Shown here piece after piece: positions 62,740-64,000 of a stretch of 64,000 nt of DNA (the first letter of the stretch is position 1; each line of letters starts with the position of its first letter). The stretch lies in NCBI GenBank assembly GCA_965204565.1, contig CBDBEU010000005.1:1-64000 (forward strand), given 5' to 3'. The position numbers and the translations under genes were made by a program. The stretch comes from CBDBEU01 sp965204565 (GTDB lineage Bacteria > Pseudomonadota > Alphaproteobacteria > Rhizobiales > TMED25). The notes under the pieces were generated by a model. It saw only the letters and a list, made by a program, of their open reading frames with translations, had not been told where the DNA came from and did no database searches.

Positions 62740-63492
62740 GCTCGGCTGACCTCAAGCCGCGGCTGCGGATCGGCTACGCAAGGCCGCACACGCTCAACGA
62801 CACGCTGCAATACGACTTCTACCTGATGGCGCCAGCGGGCATCATGATGATGACCGCCGGTCAGGAAATCAACGACTACAGCCGCGAAGCCGTCGAGGAT
62901 CAGCTTCCGGTGCTCGACAAACGCATAGGTTCGCTGATGCGCCGCGGCGCGCAACGCATCGTCGTGTCGGGCGTTCCGGTCGCGATCTCGCTTGGCCGGG
63001 AGCGGATGCAGCAGCTGCTGTCGGACATCCAGGCGAAATGGGGCGTCCCCGCCAACACCGACCTCGAGGCGATCATCGCGGCCGTCAAGCACCTTTGCGC
63101 AGCCCGGGTGGCTCTCGCCACCCGCTGGAAGGACCCGGTCAACCAGAGCCTTTCCGCCTATCTCGCCGAGGCTGGGCTGGAGACCGCAGGTGTTGCCAAT
63201 TCGGGCCGCTCTATGGCGGAGAACGCAGGCCTCGACGACGAGACCGGTATTCGCCTTGCAATCGATCTCGGCCGTGAGGCGATAATGAAAGACCCAAGCG
63301 CGGAGGCGGTGATCATGCCGGGAGGCCGCTAGGCTGACGCTGGGTGCGGTAATCGAGCTTGAGCGGGAATTCTCGATCCCCGTGGTGGTGAATCATGCGG
63401 CGAGCCTCTGGGCCGCCCTGAACGCCGCCGGTATTCGAGAACCAATCACCGGCTGGGGCTGGCTCATGTCGACGCTCAGCCCCGACGCATAG
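62736..63492 (+). pseudogene. Maleate isomerase / Asp-Glu racemase-family enzyme, one frameshift
   Basis: MSSADLKPRLRIGYARPHTLNDTLQYDFYLMAPAGIMMMTAGQEINDYSREAVEDQLPVLDKRIGSLMRRGAQRIVVSGVPVAISLGRERMQQLL has the layout of the maleate cis-trans isomerase/arylmalonate decarboxylase superfamily. NSGRSMAENAGLDDETGIRLAIDLGREAI follows, then AEAVIMPGGR and a stop at 63330-63332. One extra A at about 63331 puts the natural end, LTLGAVIELEREFSIPVVVNHAASLWAALNAAGI, in the next frame (ends 63492). Total about 251 residues. The first catalytic Cys is not obvious: the VSGVP position, usually GCTS/GCA, lacks it. Confidence 0.68.
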
Positions 63493-63506
63493 CGGCACGC
63501 ACTGGT

Positions 63507-64000
63507 GTGACTGGAAAGAGTACAACACTCAGAGTTGCGGAGTTTGCGATAGCTCCCTGTCACGAAGCGATCGGCAAGGATGTCGTGCATGCGGTGCGCC
63601 GCGCCATTCTGGACTCGGTGGGGGTTGCCGCTGCCGGCACGCGCCATCCCGCATCCGCGAAGGTTATCTCGATGATCGAGTGCCTTGGGGCGGCCGGGGA
63701 ATGCCGCATTATCGGCTCGCCAGTGTGCGCTGATTCGGTCAACGCTGCCCTCGCCAACGGTGTACTCGCGCATGTCTTCGACTGGGACGACACGCTGCTG
63801 CCGACCCGCGCCCATTTTGGTGCCGCCCTCCTGCCAGTTCTCATGGCAGCCGGCGAGACGCGAGGTTGGACCTTCGCGCAGATCATCCCGGCCTTTGCAG
63901 TCGGCTTCGAGATTGCAGCCCGCACAAACCTGTCAGTCTATCCCTCCATACACATGCGGCGCTGGCAGGGCACGGGGATGGCCGGAGGTGCCGGCACCGC
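63507..64000 (+). CDS. MmgE/PrpD family protein, N-terminal part
   Basis: Open from GTG 63507 to the window edge (164 residues seen): VTGKSTTLRVAEFAIAPCHEAIGKDVVHAVRRAILDSVGVAAAGTRHPASAKVISMIECLGAAGECRIIGSPVCADSVNAALANGVLAHVFDWDDTLLPTRAHFGAALLPVLMAAGETRGWTFAQIIPAFAVGFEIAARTNLSVYP. The DWDDT...HFGAALLP block and LDSVGVAAAG are diagnostic of the family that includes 2-methylcitrate dehydratase and cis-aconitate decarboxylase. It follows the racemase pair by 15 bp and suits a catabolic operon. The C-terminal part is outside the window. Confidence 0.85.
   Translation, partial: MTGKSTTLRVAEFAIAPCHEAIGKDVVHAVRRAILDSVGVAAAGTRHPASAKVISMIECLGAAGECRIIGSPVCADSVNAALANGVLAHVFDWDDTLLPTRAHFGAALLPVLMAAGETRGWTFAQIIPAFAVGFEIAARTNLSVYPSIHMRRWQGTGMAGGAGT

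Noticed and set aside
1..64000. tRNA, rRNA or known riboswitches
   Set aside because: By eye I found no cloverleaf, rRNA core or riboswitch consensus that I would trust. A covariance-model search was not possible here.

Overview
The window reads as a chromosome segment of an alphaproteobacterium, most likely Hyphomicrobiales (Rhizobiales). The support is an HdaA-type DnaA regulator in a DUF2066-pgsA-AI-2E-hdaA block next to purM-purN, an alpha-type HolC, a TlyA/methyltransferase pair, and a PBP1a followed by DUF1214/DUF1254 genes. The DNA is GC-rich. Insertion-sequence (IS) remnants and broken genes are unusually dense. Some lesions are true rearrangements; others are single-base indels in short homopolymers and may be sequence errors. 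Layout. 1-9.3 kb is core: glmS (partial), glmU, hdaA, an AI-2E permease, pgsA and DUF2066 on the minus strand, purM-purN on the plus strand, and ndk on the minus strand, interrupted by two related IS5/IS427-type elements, one of them directly against the pgsA start codon. 9.4-23.3 kb continues the core with heavy damage: an intact ABC-F ATPase, an exported protein, holC, a methyltransferase and ycgN alternate with disrupted pepA, aroC, tlyA and PBP1a, IS5 and IS1380 remnants, then DUF1214/DUF1254. 23.6-36.6 kb holds a secretin fragment cut by an IS21-type element, a 3148-residue repeat-rich autotransporter-like protein whose passenger is ten near-identical 759-bp units, and further IS scraps. 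36.7-44.4 kb is a P2-like contractile tail module (FI, FII, E, tape measure, U, X, D) with small phage genes but no head, lysis or integration genes. 44.4-45.5 kb is a damaged IS3 element. 46.3-61.5 kb is the most distinctive part. It carries seven RidA/YjgF/UK114-family genes, five of which encode three consecutive RidA-like domains in one chain, together with two FCD-type GntR regulator genes (both broken as sequenced), a binding-protein-dependent ABC importer (binding protein, ATPase, fused double permease) and a cupin. From the binding protein to 61.4 kb all genes are on the plus strand with short gaps, so they look like one transport/catabolic operon. The 5' end of the binding-protein gene is present three times in tandem, and 74 bp of its interior is repeated upstream in inverted orientation. 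61.7-64 kb has an IS5 remnant, two Asp/Glu-racemase/maleate-isomerase-type genes (one truncated, one frameshifted) and the start of an MmgE/PrpD-family gene, possibly the continuation of the same catabolic island. The best candidate for an undescribed system is the RidA/ABC-importer cluster. RidA is normally a homotrimer with active sites between subunits; here the trimer seems to be encoded as one chain, and at most one of the three domains keeps the usual PPAR-type arginine motif. The substrate cannot be read from the sequence.
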